A stretch of DNA of 64,000 nt from Candidatus Egerieimonas intestinavium (lineage in GTDB: Bacteria; Bacillota; Clostridia; Lachnospirales; Lachnospiraceae), in assembly GCA_018711815.1 (NCBI GenBank), contig DVHU01000013.1, positions 1 through 64,000 of the forward strand, written 5' to 3'. The notes under the pieces are model-generated. The model was not told where the DNA came from. It saw only the letters and a list, made by a program, of their open reading frames with translations, and did not search any database. Below are positions 34,011 to 41,580 of this stretch, piece by piece (the first letter of the stretch is position 1; every line of letters starts with the position of its first letter). The translations under genes and the position numbers were made by a program.

Positions 34011-34517
34011 ATGCAGCTGGAACGGATAGAAATCGTTTATGAGAAATATTACCTGCGGGTAATGAAAGCTGCATACGGGATTTTGCACGATTATCATCTG
34101 TCTCAGGATATATGCCAGGAGGTTTTTATTCAGCTGGTGCGGGTTCACGATCATATAGATGAGGATATGGTGGGGGCCTGGCTGATGGTAAACACTCGCC
34201 GGAAGTCCATCGATATGTACCGCAAGGTGACGCCGGAGCAGCGGAACAGCAGCCTGGAAAATCATATAGATATACACGACAGAGAAAATGTGGAAAAGAA
34301 AGTAGAGATCAAGGACTTTGAGGAGCGTTTGTTCCGAAGGTTGGAGAAACACAATCCGGATTGGTATACAATAGTGATGCGCCTGGTGATTAATAACGAA
34401 AAACCGGAAGATGTGGCCAGGGATTTGGGAATCAATCTTCCTTATCTGCGAACAAAGCTGCATCGCGCCCGCACTTGGATACGGGAAAATTTTGGAGAAT
34501 ATTACCGGGAATTGTGA
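34011..34517 (+). CDS. Small sigma-70-like factor, first of a tandem pair
   Basis: A 168-residue protein resembling ECF sigma factors: a region 2-like N-terminus (YEKYYLRVMKAAYGILHDYHLSQDICQEVFIQL) with the DxxQEVF core, a linker, and a region 4-like helix-turn-helix (EDVARDLGINLPYLRTKLHRARTWIRENF). It is 168 residues, the same as the next gene, and the two align along their length, so they arose by tandem duplication. No typical zinc anti-sigma gene lies between. The DUF4367-like membrane protein at 36336 is a candidate partner, since such proteins often accompany these factors in Lachnospiraceae. Confidence 0.85.
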   Translation: MQLERIEIVYEKYYLRVMKAAYGILHDYHLSQDICQEVFIQLVRVHDHIDEDMVGAWLMVNTRRKSIDMYRKVTPEQRNSSLENHIDIHDRENVEKKVEIKDFEERLFRRLEKHNPDWYTIVMRLVINNEKPEDVARDLGINLPYLRTKLHRARTWIRENFGEYYREL

Positions 34518-34538
34518 GACGGATTGGAGAGAGTTACC

Positions 34539-35045
34539 ATGGAGGAGCGGGAATTTCAGGAGATTTATCAGCGTCATTATCTGAAGGTGATGAAGGCGGC
34601 GGTAGATATTTTGCATGATTACCATATGGCGCAGGACGTTTGTCAGGAGGTGTTCTTCCAGCTGTGCCAGAAATGGAATGAGGTTGAGAAGGATGTGATG
34701 GGAGAGTGGCTGCTGCTGTATGCCCAGTGGAGAGCCATCGACTGCTGGAGAAAGAATCACCGGCAGTGGGAGATGCAGCCGCTGGAGACCACATACTTCA
34801 TTCCGGGGCGCACTAACCTGGAGAAAGAGGTGGAGCGCAGGGAGTTCCAGAAAACGTTGTTTTGGGAGCTGGAGAAAAAGAATCCTGCCTGGTGTGAGCT
34901 GGTGGTGCGTCTGATCTTTGGAAATGAGAAGCCCAAGGACCTGGCGGCAGAGAAGGGAATTACCGTGTCCAGCCTAAGAAAGAAGCTCTGCCGGGCCAGA
35001 GCCTGGATCCGGGAAACCTTCGGAAAGGACTTCCCGGAGTTCTAG
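34539..35045 (+). CDS. Small sigma-70-like factor, second of a tandem pair
   Basis: A 168-residue paralogue of the preceding gene. Shared segments include YLKVMKAAVDILHDYHMAQDVCQEVFFQL in region 2 and KDLAAEKGITVSSLRKKLCRARAWIRETF in region 4. Divergence is strongest in the DNA-recognition helices, so the two may read different promoters. I chose the ATG at 34539, with GGAGAG 7 bp upstream; it begins 21 bp after the first gene. A hairpin derived from the dispersed repeat family follows and may terminate both this gene and the convergent murG. Confidence 0.85.
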   Translation: MEEREFQEIYQRHYLKVMKAAVDILHDYHMAQDVCQEVFFQLCQKWNEVEKDVMGEWLLLYAQWRAIDCWRKNHRQWEMQPLETTYFIPGRTNLEKEVERREFQKTLFWELEKKNPAWCELVVRLIFGNEKPKDLAAEKGITVSSLRKKLCRARAWIRETFGKDFPEF

Positions 35046-35057
35046 CCGATAAAAGGG

Positions 35058-35103
35058 GGGGGCGTCGCAATTAAAGGAATATCTCGAATAATGCGACACC
35101 CCC
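35058..35103. repeat. Short derivative of the dispersed hairpin element, probable terminator
   Basis: GGGGG-C-GTCGCA pairs with TGCGAC-A-CCCCC. The loop between carries TTAA and CTCGAATAA segments like the outer arms of copy B (GCATTATTCGA and CTAATTGC), but the conserved core is missing. On the minus strand it is followed by CCCTTTTAT, so it can act as the murG terminator. It lies between convergent genes. Confidence 0.65.
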
Positions 35104-35109
35104 AAGGGC

Positions 35110-35168
35110 AGCTGACGATGGGCGCGGCCGAATTTCGGCATCAGGAGCGCCAGCGGTTAGCTCTAACC
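35110..35168. other. Nested inverted repeats after murG
   Basis: CTGACG (35112) can pair with CGTCAG (35168) around three inner stems: GGGCGC with GCGCC, GGCCGA with TCGGC, and CGGTTA-GCTC-TAACCG. As single-stranded DNA or RNA this would be a branched structure. It lies directly after the murG stop on the minus strand. No tRNA features are present. Confidence 0.45.
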
Positions 35169-35169
35169 G

Positions 35170-36240
35170 TCAGTGGCTGTTGGCGCACTCCTGAATCAGC
35201 TGAAGGATCTTGCCGATGGAATCGGTGGAGCCTCCCAGGGCCATGGCGTCTATAAAGCTTTGCCGGTTTTCGTAGAGCTTGCGGATGGTATCCAGAAGCA
35301 CCTGATTGTTCAGCTCTTCCTCCTCCAGAACCATGCTGTAGCCCAGCTTTTCAAAGGAGCGGGCGTTCAGTATCTGGTCTCCGCGGCTGGCGTTGGCCGA
35401 GAGGGGAATGAGAAGCATGGGCTTTTTCAGGGCGCAGAGCTCGCAGATGGCGTTGGCACCGGCCCGGGAGATTACCACGTCCGCCAGGGCGAAGAGGTCT
35501 GCCAGCTCCTTCTCAATGTATTCGTACTGGACGTACCCCTCTGTATTGCGGAGGGAGTCGTCGATTTTACCTTTTCCACAGAGATGAATAATCTGGAAAG
35601 TCTTAAGCAGCTCGGGCAGAATTGCCCGTACCGCATGATTTACTGCCACAGATCCCAGGCTTCCGCCGATGATCAGGATAGTGGGCTTGCCGGCGGACAG
35701 GCCGGTGAACTCCAGAGCCTGCAGCCTGTCGCCGGAGAGCAGCTCCTGGCGAATGGGCGTTCCGGTGAGGACGGCCTTGCCCTGGGGAAGGCAGGAAACA
35801 GTTTCCGGGAAATTGCAGCATACCTTGGAAGCTGAAGAGATACATAATTTATTTGCCAGACCGGGAGTCATGTCTGACTCGTGGATAATGGCGGGAACCT
35901 TGCAGCGTTTGGCTGCCAGAACCACAGGGACAGTGACAAAGCCGCCCTTGGAGAATACCACGTCCGGGTTCAGCTGCTTCATGAGCTTGCGGGCTTCCCG
36001 AAAGCCCTTGAGCACCCGGAAGGGATCGGTGAAATTTTTTACATCGAAGTAACGGCGCAGCTTGCCGGACGAGATGCCATAATAGGGAATGTCTAATTCC
36101 TCAATTAATTTTTTTTCGATTCCGTCATAGGAACCGATGTATGAAATTTTATAGCCCAGCTCCCGCAGACGGGGGATCAGGGCGATATTCGGAGTGACGT
36201 GGCCTGCGGTCCCGCCTCCGGTGAGAACGATATGTTTCAT
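35170..36240 (-). CDS. murG: UDP-GlcNAc:lipid I N-acetylglucosaminyltransferase
   Basis: A 356-residue MurG, which adds GlcNAc to lipid I on the cytoplasmic membrane face to make lipid II. Motifs: the N-terminal GGGTAGHVTPNIAL, FSKGGFVTVPVVLAAK, the C-domain IIGGSLGSVAVNHAV, and SRAGANAICELCALKKPMLLIPL for UDP-GlcNAc binding. It is detached from the usual mur/fts cluster and transcribed alone from a promoter at 36274-36302. A GGAGGAG site precedes the ATG. Confidence 0.95.
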   Translation of the reverse strand: MKHIVLTGGGTAGHVTPNIALIPRLRELGYKISYIGSYDGIEKKLIEELDIPYYGISSGKLRRYFDVKNFTDPFRVLKGFREARKLMKQLNPDVVFSKGGFVTVPVVLAAKRCKVPAIIHESDMTPGLANKLCISSASKVCCNFPETVSCLPQGKAVLTGTPIRQELLSGDRLQALEFTGLSAGKPTILIIGGSLGSVAVNHAVRAILPELLKTFQIIHLCGKGKIDDSLRNTEGYVQYEYIEKELADLFALADVVISRAGANAICELCALKKPMLLIPLSANASRGDQILNARSFEKLGYSMVLEEEELNNQVLLDTIRKLYENRQSFIDAMALGGSTDSIGKILQLIQECANSH

Positions 36241-36273
36241 AATGCTCCTCCTATTTATCTGGATACTATCCCA

Positions 36274-36302
36274 ATTATTACCTTGTTGGAGGGAAAAGTC
36301 AA
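36274..36302 (-). promoter_or_regulatory. Promoter of murG
   Basis: On the minus strand, TTGACT, 17 bp, AATAAT. Confidence 0.7.
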
Positions 36303-36335
36303 GAACTTAGGAGAAGCCAGAGGAGAAAAGTGCAG

Positions 36336-37364
36336 ATGCAGGATGAATGGAAAGATCAGAAACAGGATCAATGGATCCGGGAAGAATTGAAGAGGGAAGC
36401 GGAGCGCATTGAGCAGGAGACGAAGGATGTAGTCCTGGAAGAGAAGCCCGGCGACCGGGAGGCTCTGTTCGGGAAGATCCTGGAGTCTATTCATCAGGAG
36501 GAGGAGCGCACCGGCAAGGTGCTACTCACCAGCAACAGCGATCCGAACTGTATTCCGGAGGGCATCAAGGAGGGAGTTACGGGCTTCGCCGTGGTTCATC
36601 TGCGTCCCCGGAACGTACCGGATGCCGCCGGTACGGCTGCCTCCCTGGGCGCCCAGGCTTCCCGTGGGAATATTTCCGCCGGTACGGGGAGCGGGATCAG
36701 CGGCGCCGCCCGCGGGACTGGCAGCTTCCGCCGGAGCGCCCGCCCCGGTACTGCCGGCGCCGCCGCAAAAACATCCGCAAGGAGGCGCGGCTACGGAGCC
36801 CTCAAGGCCGCCTCGGTGCTTCTGGTGGCCTGCCTTGGAATCTTCGGCCTCTCCATGACCAGTGAAGGCAACCGACTGTGGGTGATGGAGAAAGTAGAGC
36901 AGGTCTTTGGCAGTGGGGAGAATGTGAGAATGAATAACGACGAGGACAGAAAACTGTCCGATGTCACAGAACTGGAAGCTCGCGAGATGATTGAAGAAGA
37001 GCTGGGGATTCCTGTGCCTGAGTTTTTTTACCTGCCGGATGGGACGGAGTTTGTGAAGTTAGATATTTACAAGGAAGCTGGAGAAGCCTTAATGACTTAC
37101 TTATTGAGTAATGAATCTGTGCTTTCGCTTAGAGTGGCAAATAGTAAAGAAGAGAAATCTCAAGGTATAGTTTTGGATGGTCAGACTTTTGAAGAACGAG
37201 AAGTTGATCTTAATAATATAAAATTTATCTTGAAAACAAGAGAGGGAGAAATTACAGATAATAATATTAGTGTTCGATGGAGCTATAAAAATCACGCATA
37301 TGAGCTATCGGCAATGGTAGAAGAACATGAAATGATAAAAATTTTGGAGGAAATGCAATATTAG
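36336..37364 (+). CDS. Single-pass membrane protein with DUF4367-like C-terminal domain
   Basis: A 342-residue protein: a charged N-terminus (about 1-60), a Gly/Ala/Ser/Arg-rich stretch (about 90-150), one membrane helix (LKAASVLLVACLGIFGLSM, about 158-176), and an external C-terminal domain (about 200-342) resembling DUF4367, ending in MVEEHEMIKILEEM. Such proteins often sit near small sigma factors and may act as anti-sigma or signal proteins; the pair at 34011-35045 is close, separated only by murG. Base composition drops sharply near 37050 within the gene, so the C-terminal domain may have been replaced by recombination. Start at ATG 36336 or GTG 36330. Confidence 0.75.
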   Translation: MQDEWKDQKQDQWIREELKREAERIEQETKDVVLEEKPGDREALFGKILESIHQEEERTGKVLLTSNSDPNCIPEGIKEGVTGFAVVHLRPRNVPDAAGTAASLGAQASRGNISAGTGSGISGAARGTGSFRRSARPGTAGAAAKTSARRRGYGALKAASVLLVACLGIFGLSMTSEGNRLWVMEKVEQVFGSGENVRMNNDEDRKLSDVTELEAREMIEEELGIPVPEFFYLPDGTEFVKLDIYKEAGEALMTYLLSNESVLSLRVANSKEEKSQGIVLDGQTFEEREVDLNNIKFILKTREGEITDNNISVRWSYKNHAYELSAMVEEHEMIKILEEMQY

Positions 37365-37425
37365 TGTTATATTTTTTCGTGAAAGTCGTATTGCTGGAGT
37401 AATGTAAGAATGAAGGGGGACAATT

Positions 37426-37902
37426 ATGGCAATAAAAGGGAAAATAAAGCATTTAACTCCAGTTATTTTATTTATGATTTGCATGATCTTTTCTGTAACA
37501 GTATATGCCGAAGAAACTTTAGACGGATCGAAATTAACGTATGAAGAGGAGTCTACTGGAGAATTCCACAATGTATTAAGAGGAGCTATTTTAGACAGTG
37601 GTAGAGTTACCATAACAAATAAAGGTAATTGTCAAATTAATTGTTATGGCAATACATCTTGTTTCAGAATTTGCGACAGAATAGAGTTAAATATTTATCT
37701 GGAAAGAAGCTCTGGAAATGGTTGGAGCAGCTATACCAGCTGGAAATATAGCACTACAGATGATACTTCGTTAGGGAGGTCTAATACTATAACCGTACCG
37801 GGAGGCTACTATTACCGTCTCCGTGGCTATCATGCTTGTGAGAAATCTGGTTATGGTCGGGAGAGCAATAGTTCTTTCACAGACGGAATTTGGATATCCT
37901 AA
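37426..37902 (+). CDS. Small secreted protein, AT-rich gene
   Basis: A 158-residue protein with a clear signal peptide (KGKIKH, then a hydrophobic run to TVYA, cleavage before EETLDG). The mature part has four cysteines (INCYGNTSCFRICD and HACEKSG), a polar beta-rich pattern, and a GGYYYRLRGYHAC segment. It resembles the DUF6147-type secreted proteins of Lachnospiraceae, a tentative match made from memory. The gene is markedly richer in A+T than its neighbours and continues the AT-rich block that begins inside the preceding gene. GAAGGGGGA lies upstream of the ATG. Function unknown. Confidence 0.75.
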   Translation: MAIKGKIKHLTPVILFMICMIFSVTVYAEETLDGSKLTYEEESTGEFHNVLRGAILDSGRVTITNKGNCQINCYGNTSCFRICDRIELNIYLERSSGNGWSSYTSWKYSTTDDTSLGRSNTITVPGGYYYRLRGYHACEKSGYGRESNSSFTDGIWIS

Positions 37903-37954
37903 TCTTTGAAATTTGATACTAAAGTAAAACCAAAGAAAGATTCTTACATTACAC

Positions 37955-38102
37955 AGAGGTTGTCCTCAAAGGAATTACTTCCTGTATAATCATGCGATTT
38001 GTGCGAATTTGCCGAGCACAGCTTCGAGACTACAGGCTCAAAGCGGCGCAGGCTGAGCACAAACGCATGATATACAGAAAGATAAACTTAGGGTCAACCT
38101 CT
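37955..38102 (-). repeat. Dispersed intergenic hairpin element, copy D (reverse orientation)
   Basis: A 148-bp inverted repeat with outer arms AGAGGTTG / CAACCTCT and inner arms around CATGCG. Read on the minus strand, the core is CAGCCTGCGC, stem CTTTGAG / CTCGAAG around CCTGTAGT, then GCTGTGCTCGGCAAATTCG. One pair in the apical stem is T-G. It lies in the gene-free stretch 37903-38368, whose remainder is AT-rich with a promoter at 38237 and a short CGCCGG/CCGGCG hairpin near 38330. Confidence 0.85.
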
Positions 38103-38236
38103 TCAATTTGAGCTATCTAAAAGCATTAACTTTATCCTAGCCTTTCTAATTCTCCATTCTCGCGTCTCAACTTGCTATTGACCAGGCATGTCTCCACCAT
38201 ATAAGTCCCTATATACCCATATGAAAAATGTAACTA

Positions 38237-38265
38237 GTGACAAATGCAAAGTATTTATGTATAAT
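38237..38265 (+). promoter_or_regulatory. Promoter of the PD-(D/E)XK nuclease gene
   Basis: GTGACA (38237-38242), 17 bp, TATAAT (38260-38265). The leader is about 95 nt and includes a CGCCGG-ATTG-CCCGGCG-type hairpin shortly before the ribosome site. Confidence 0.65.
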
Positions 38266-38368
38266 TGCAATTAATAATAAGATCAATGTATCACATCTTA
38301 AACGTCTTAAACATCAAATCTTTTCGCCGGATTGCCCGGCGAGTCTATCATGAAAGGGGAGAAGCTTA

Positions 38369-39307
38369 TTGGCACAGGTTCAAGTAATGGAACCATTAGA
38401 GAATATGTGCATGCTGGATCGGTTCTTGTTTGCGGAGGCGATGGAAGATCCCTGGATCCACGAATATATTCTCAAAACAATTTTTCAAAGGGAGATTCAG
38501 CTGCGTTGGATTCCTGAGACGGAGAAGGAAGTGCGGAACCATCCAAACAGAAGATCCATCCGGTTGGATGGCTGGGTGATGGATAAGGAGGGCAGGGCAT
38601 ATAATACGGAAGTGCAGAAGAAGGATACGGGAAATCTCCGGCGGAGAAGCCGTCTGTATCAGGGAACCGTAGACCGGTCGCTGCTGTCCAGGGGAATCCG
38701 GGACTTTAATCAGCTGCCGGACTGCTTCTGGGTTATGATTATGCCCTTTGACCTATTGGGAGAGAAAAGATATCGCTACACCTTCCGGCAGTGCTGCAGG
38801 GAGACAGGGCAGCCCTTGGAGGATGGTGCGGTGAGAATTTTTCTCAACACACAGGGGGAAAATCCGGAGGAGATTTCACCGGAGCTGATCGAGCTGCTGA
38901 ACTATATGGAGCAGGGCAAAGTACTCCCGGGAAGCTCCAAGAATATATGCAAATTACATGAAAAAATCACACAAATAAAGCAAGATAAAGAAACGGGGGT
39001 CAGGTATATGCAGGCTTGGGAAGAGTTAGAGATGATGCGAGAGGAAGGGCGTAGAGAAGGAAAAGAAGAAGGCCGCAGAGAAGGAAAAGAAGAAGGCCGT
39101 AGAGAAGGCAAAGAGGAAGGCCGCAGAGAAGGGAAAGAGGAAGGCCGCAGAGAAGGTGCCTGTGCCATAGTGAGAATATGTACCCACCTGGGAATGAATG
39201 CCCCAGAGATTTTGAGATATATCGAAGCGGATAAAAGCATGCCCCAAGAGACGAAAAACTGGGCGAAGGAAGCGTTAGATACTGCAGAATTGGTCAAAAA
39301 GGGATAA
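38369..39307 (+). CDS. PD-(D/E)XK nuclease-family protein (Rpn/transposase-like)
   Basis: A 312-residue protein of the PDDEXK nuclease 'transposase' family related to Rpn proteins. The nuclease core shows Asp67 in RLDGWVMDKEG and Glu81-x-Gln83 in YNTEVQKKD, the D...ExQ form of the motif, followed by RRRSRLYQGTVDRSLLSRG. After residue 215 comes a repeated EGRREGKE segment and a C-terminal helix module (ACAIVRICTHLGMN to AKEALDTAEL). The start is TTG with AAAGGGGAG upstream. An in-frame ATG at 39008 (MQAWEELEMM), with GGGGGT 8 bp before it, could yield the C-terminal part alone. The next gene encodes a separate copy of that part. Confidence 0.85.
   Translation: MAQVQVMEPLENMCMLDRFLFAEAMEDPWIHEYILKTIFQREIQLRWIPETEKEVRNHPNRRSIRLDGWVMDKEGRAYNTEVQKKDTGNLRRRSRLYQGTVDRSLLSRGIRDFNQLPDCFWVMIMPFDLLGEKRYRYTFRQCCRETGQPLEDGAVRIFLNTQGENPEEISPELIELLNYMEQGKVLPGSSKNICKLHEKITQIKQDKETGVRYMQAWEELEMMREEGRREGKEEGRREGKEEGRREGKEEGRREGKEEGRREGACAIVRICTHLGMNAPEILRYIEADKSMPQETKNWAKEALDTAELVKKG
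39044..39157 (+). repeat. 24-bp tandem repeat coding for EGRREGKE units
   Basis: Four full 24-bp units plus a partial fifth, each encoding eight alternating acidic and basic residues expected to form a long charged helix. Silent variation between units shows they are not brand new. Two further units occur in the next gene. Confidence 0.9.
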
Positions 39308-39333
39308 AATATTAAGAAAGGTGGGAACGCTCT

Positions 39334-39597
39334 ATGCAAAAGTGGGAAGAGTTAGAGATGATGCGAGAGGAAGGCCGCAGAGAAGGAAAAGAGGAAGGGC
39401 GTAGAGAAGGAAAAGAGGAAGGCCTCAGAGAAGGTGTATGTGCAATAGTAAGAATGAGTTCCCAGGTGAGAATAAATACTGCGGAGCTTCGGAGATATCT
39501 TGAAGAAGATAAGAATATACCCGAGGATATTAAGGCTTGGGCGAAGGCAGTGCTGGATATGGAGGGAGAGGATCATAAGAATGAGAATAATCTTTGA
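39334..39597 (+). CDS. Stand-alone copy of the nuclease C-terminal module
   Basis: An 87-residue protein that begins MQKWEELEMMREEGRREGKE, matching residues 214 onward of the preceding nuclease (MQAWEELEMMREEGRREGKE), and continues through a helix module (VCAIVRMSSQVRINTAELRRYLEEDKNIP to WAKAVLDMEG) homologous to its C-terminus. It therefore lacks the whole nuclease domain. It has its own AAAGGTGGGA ribosome site and starts 26 bp after the nuclease stop, so it is co-transcribed. It arose by partial tandem duplication. A role as an inhibitor of the nuclease is a hypothesis; decay product is the alternative. Confidence 0.75.
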   Translation: MQKWEELEMMREEGRREGKEEGRREGKEEGLREGVCAIVRMSSQVRINTAELRRYLEEDKNIPEDIKAWAKAVLDMEGEDHKNENNL

Positions 39598-39709
39598 GAA
39601 TTCAGGAAAATGGTGTACGTAAATCCAGGGAAGGGAGAGGGTGCCTTTGTCAGCTGCGGGTAAAATAATTTTTAAATTTTATCGAGATCCCCCACAGTTC
39701 TCTGGAATT

Positions 39710-39784
39710 AGGGTATAATAACCGCAGAGCGGTTATTATACCCTGCGCATGCCGGTTTCTGCGTATACCGCAGAAACCGGGCGC
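39710..39784. other. Two adjacent perfect palindromes before the MBL gene
   Basis: AGGGTATAATAACCGC-AGA-GCGGTTATTATACCCT has 16-bp perfect arms (39710-39744). It is followed directly by GCGC..CCGGTTTCTGCG-TATAC-CGCAGAAACCGG-GCGC (39745-39784). The first contains TATAAT in both orientations but no good -35. Neither is followed by a T-run. A further TATAAT at 39825-39830 may be the -10 of the next gene. Confidence 0.6.
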
Positions 39785-39862
39785 AATAATTCGCCGGAGG
39801 TCCCATATTCGCTGGCGGATGTGGTATAATAGAAAAAAGGCTAAAGGTTAGGGGGTTTGTTT

Positions 39863-41467
39863 ATGAAGCTTACTTTTTTAGGAGCAACCCATGAGGTAAC
39901 CGGCAGTTGCTATTACCTGGAGGGGGGCGGGAGCAAATTTCTGGTGGACTGCGGGATGGAGCAGGGGCCTAATCTCTACGAAAATAAAGAGATTCCCGTG
40001 CCGCCCTCAGAGTTGGATTTTGTCCTGCTGACCCACGCCCACATCGACCATTCAGGAAACCTGCCCAAGTTGTACGCGGATGGATTTCGGGGAGCGGTAT
40101 ACGCCACCTCCGCAACGGTGGATTTATGTGATATCATGCTTCGGGACAGCGCCCATATCCAGATGTTTGAGGCAGAATGGAGAAACCGTAAGGGGAAGCG
40201 GGCAGGGAAGGAAGAGTATATTCCTGCCTATACCATGAATGACGCCATTGGTCTGCTGAAACAGCTGTCGGCCTGCCCCTACAATGAGGTGGTGCGCTTA
40301 AGCGACGGCGTGCGGGTGCGCTTTGTGGATGCGGGACATTTGCTGGGGTCCTCCAGCATTGAGATTTGGATCACCGAGGGGGATCAGGAGCGAAAGCTTG
40401 TCTTTTCGGGAGATATAGGGAACCTTGATCAGCCTATTATCAAGGATCCCACATATCTCAGTCAGGCGGACTATGTGATCATGGAATCTACTTACGGAAA
40501 CAGAACCCACGAGAGGGTGGTGGATTACGTCCCGGCTTTAGCTCAGGTGATTCAGAAGACCTTCGATCGGGGCGGGAATGTGGTGATTCCCTCCTTCGCC
40601 GTGGGACGTACGCAGGAGATGCTTTACTTTATCCGACAAATCAAAGAAGAGCAGCTGATTCACGGTCACGACCGCTTCCCGGTATTTGTGGACAGCCCCC
40701 TGGCGGTGGAAGCTACCAGTATCTTCCAGGAGCACTATGGGGACTGCTATGATGAGGAAGCCACAGCGCTGATCCACAGCGGCAGAAATCCCCTGACCTT
40801 CCCGGGATTGAAGCTCTCCATTACCAGCGACGACTCTAAGGCGATCAATGAGGACGAAACCTGCAAGGTAATTATTTCTGCCAGCGGCATGTGTGACGCG
40901 GGCCGTATTAAGCATCACCTGAAGCATAACCTTTGGAGGAAGGAGAGCACCATCCTCTTCGTGGGATACCAGGCCCTGGGAACTCTGGGGCGGGCCCTGG
41001 TGGAAGGGGCCAAGGAGGTTAAGCTTTTCGGGGAGGAGATCAGCGTTCAGGCAGAAATCCAGGTGCTGCCCGGTGTCAGCGGCCATGCGGATGATCAGGG
41101 ACTTCTCAAATGGGCTAAAGCCTTCCAGGAGAATCCTCCTGCGCAGGTGTTTGTGACCCACGGAGATGATCAGGTCTGTGAGATTTTCGCCAAACGGCTG
41201 GAGGATGAGCTGGGCTACCGGGCTATGGCTCCCTACAGCGGAACGGTATACGACTTAAAAGAAGGAAACTTCCTGGAAGTAACCAAGGGTATTCCCATCG
41301 AGCGCACTGCGGCTCTCAGAAAGAAGCCCTCCACAGTATTTGACCGTCTGCTGGCGGCAGGACAGCGCCTGCTTCAGGTGATTCGGAGAAATGAAGGCGG
41401 GGCCAACAAGGATCTGGCTAAATTTGCGGATCAGATCAATAACTTGTGCGATAAGTGGGACAGATAA
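39863..41467 (+). CDS. Metallo-beta-lactamase / beta-CASP hydrolase, RNase-like
   Basis: A 534-residue protein with the MBL zinc motif THAHIDHSG (His58, His60, Asp62, His63), a further His in DAGHLLGSSS, a beta-CASP domain (VVIPSFAVGRTQEMLYFI, VFVDSPLAVEATSIF), and the RNA-specificity motif region (VISASGMCDAGRIKHHLKHNL, then VLPGVSGHADDQGLLKW). This architecture is shared by CPSF-73-like bacterial and archaeal proteins, and most members are presumed RNases. It is distinct from RNase J by motif order. I chose the ATG at 39863, with GGGGG 7 bp upstream. It is convergent with the nitroreductase gene. Confidence 0.9.
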   Translation: MKLTFLGATHEVTGSCYYLEGGGSKFLVDCGMEQGPNLYENKEIPVPPSELDFVLLTHAHIDHSGNLPKLYADGFRGAVYATSATVDLCDIMLRDSAHIQMFEAEWRNRKGKRAGKEEYIPAYTMNDAIGLLKQLSACPYNEVVRLSDGVRVRFVDAGHLLGSSSIEIWITEGDQERKLVFSGDIGNLDQPIIKDPTYLSQADYVIMESTYGNRTHERVVDYVPALAQVIQKTFDRGGNVVIPSFAVGRTQEMLYFIRQIKEEQLIHGHDRFPVFVDSPLAVEATSIFQEHYGDCYDEEATALIHSGRNPLTFPGLKLSITSDDSKAINEDETCKVIISASGMCDAGRIKHHLKHNLWRKESTILFVGYQALGTLGRALVEGAKEVKLFGEEISVQAEIQVLPGVSGHADDQGLLKWAKAFQENPPAQVFVTHGDDQVCEIFAKRLEDELGYRAMAPYSGTVYDLKEGNFLEVTKGIPIERTAALRKKPSTVFDRLLAAGQRLLQVIRRNEGGANKDLAKFADQINNLCDKWDR

Positions 41468-41498
41468 GGGCGTTTATATTTTGTACTGTTTAAAAAGA

Positions 41499-41558
41499 TA
41501 AAAAACAGGCTGCAGCCGAAACTTTGCCGCAAAGGACAGGGGTTCAGGCTGCAGCCTG
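41499..41558 (-). terminator. Terminator of the ferredoxin-nitroreductase operon
   Basis: CAGGCTGCAGCC occurs as two arms that pair over 12 bp around an inner CTTTG-CCG-CAAAG hairpin. On the minus strand the outer stem ends in TTTTTTATC. It may also stop transcripts from the convergent plus-strand gene. Confidence 0.75.
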
Positions 41559-41580
41559 CAAATCTCCCGGGGAGACTGGC

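Noticed and set aside
35110..35168. tRNA-like branched fold after murG
   Set aside because: There is no acceptor CCA, T-loop or anticodon arm of proper size; only nested stems are present.
39044..39157. CRISPR-like array of 24-bp repeats
   Set aside because: The units abut with no spacers, stay in frame and encode EGRREGKE, so this is a coding repeat.
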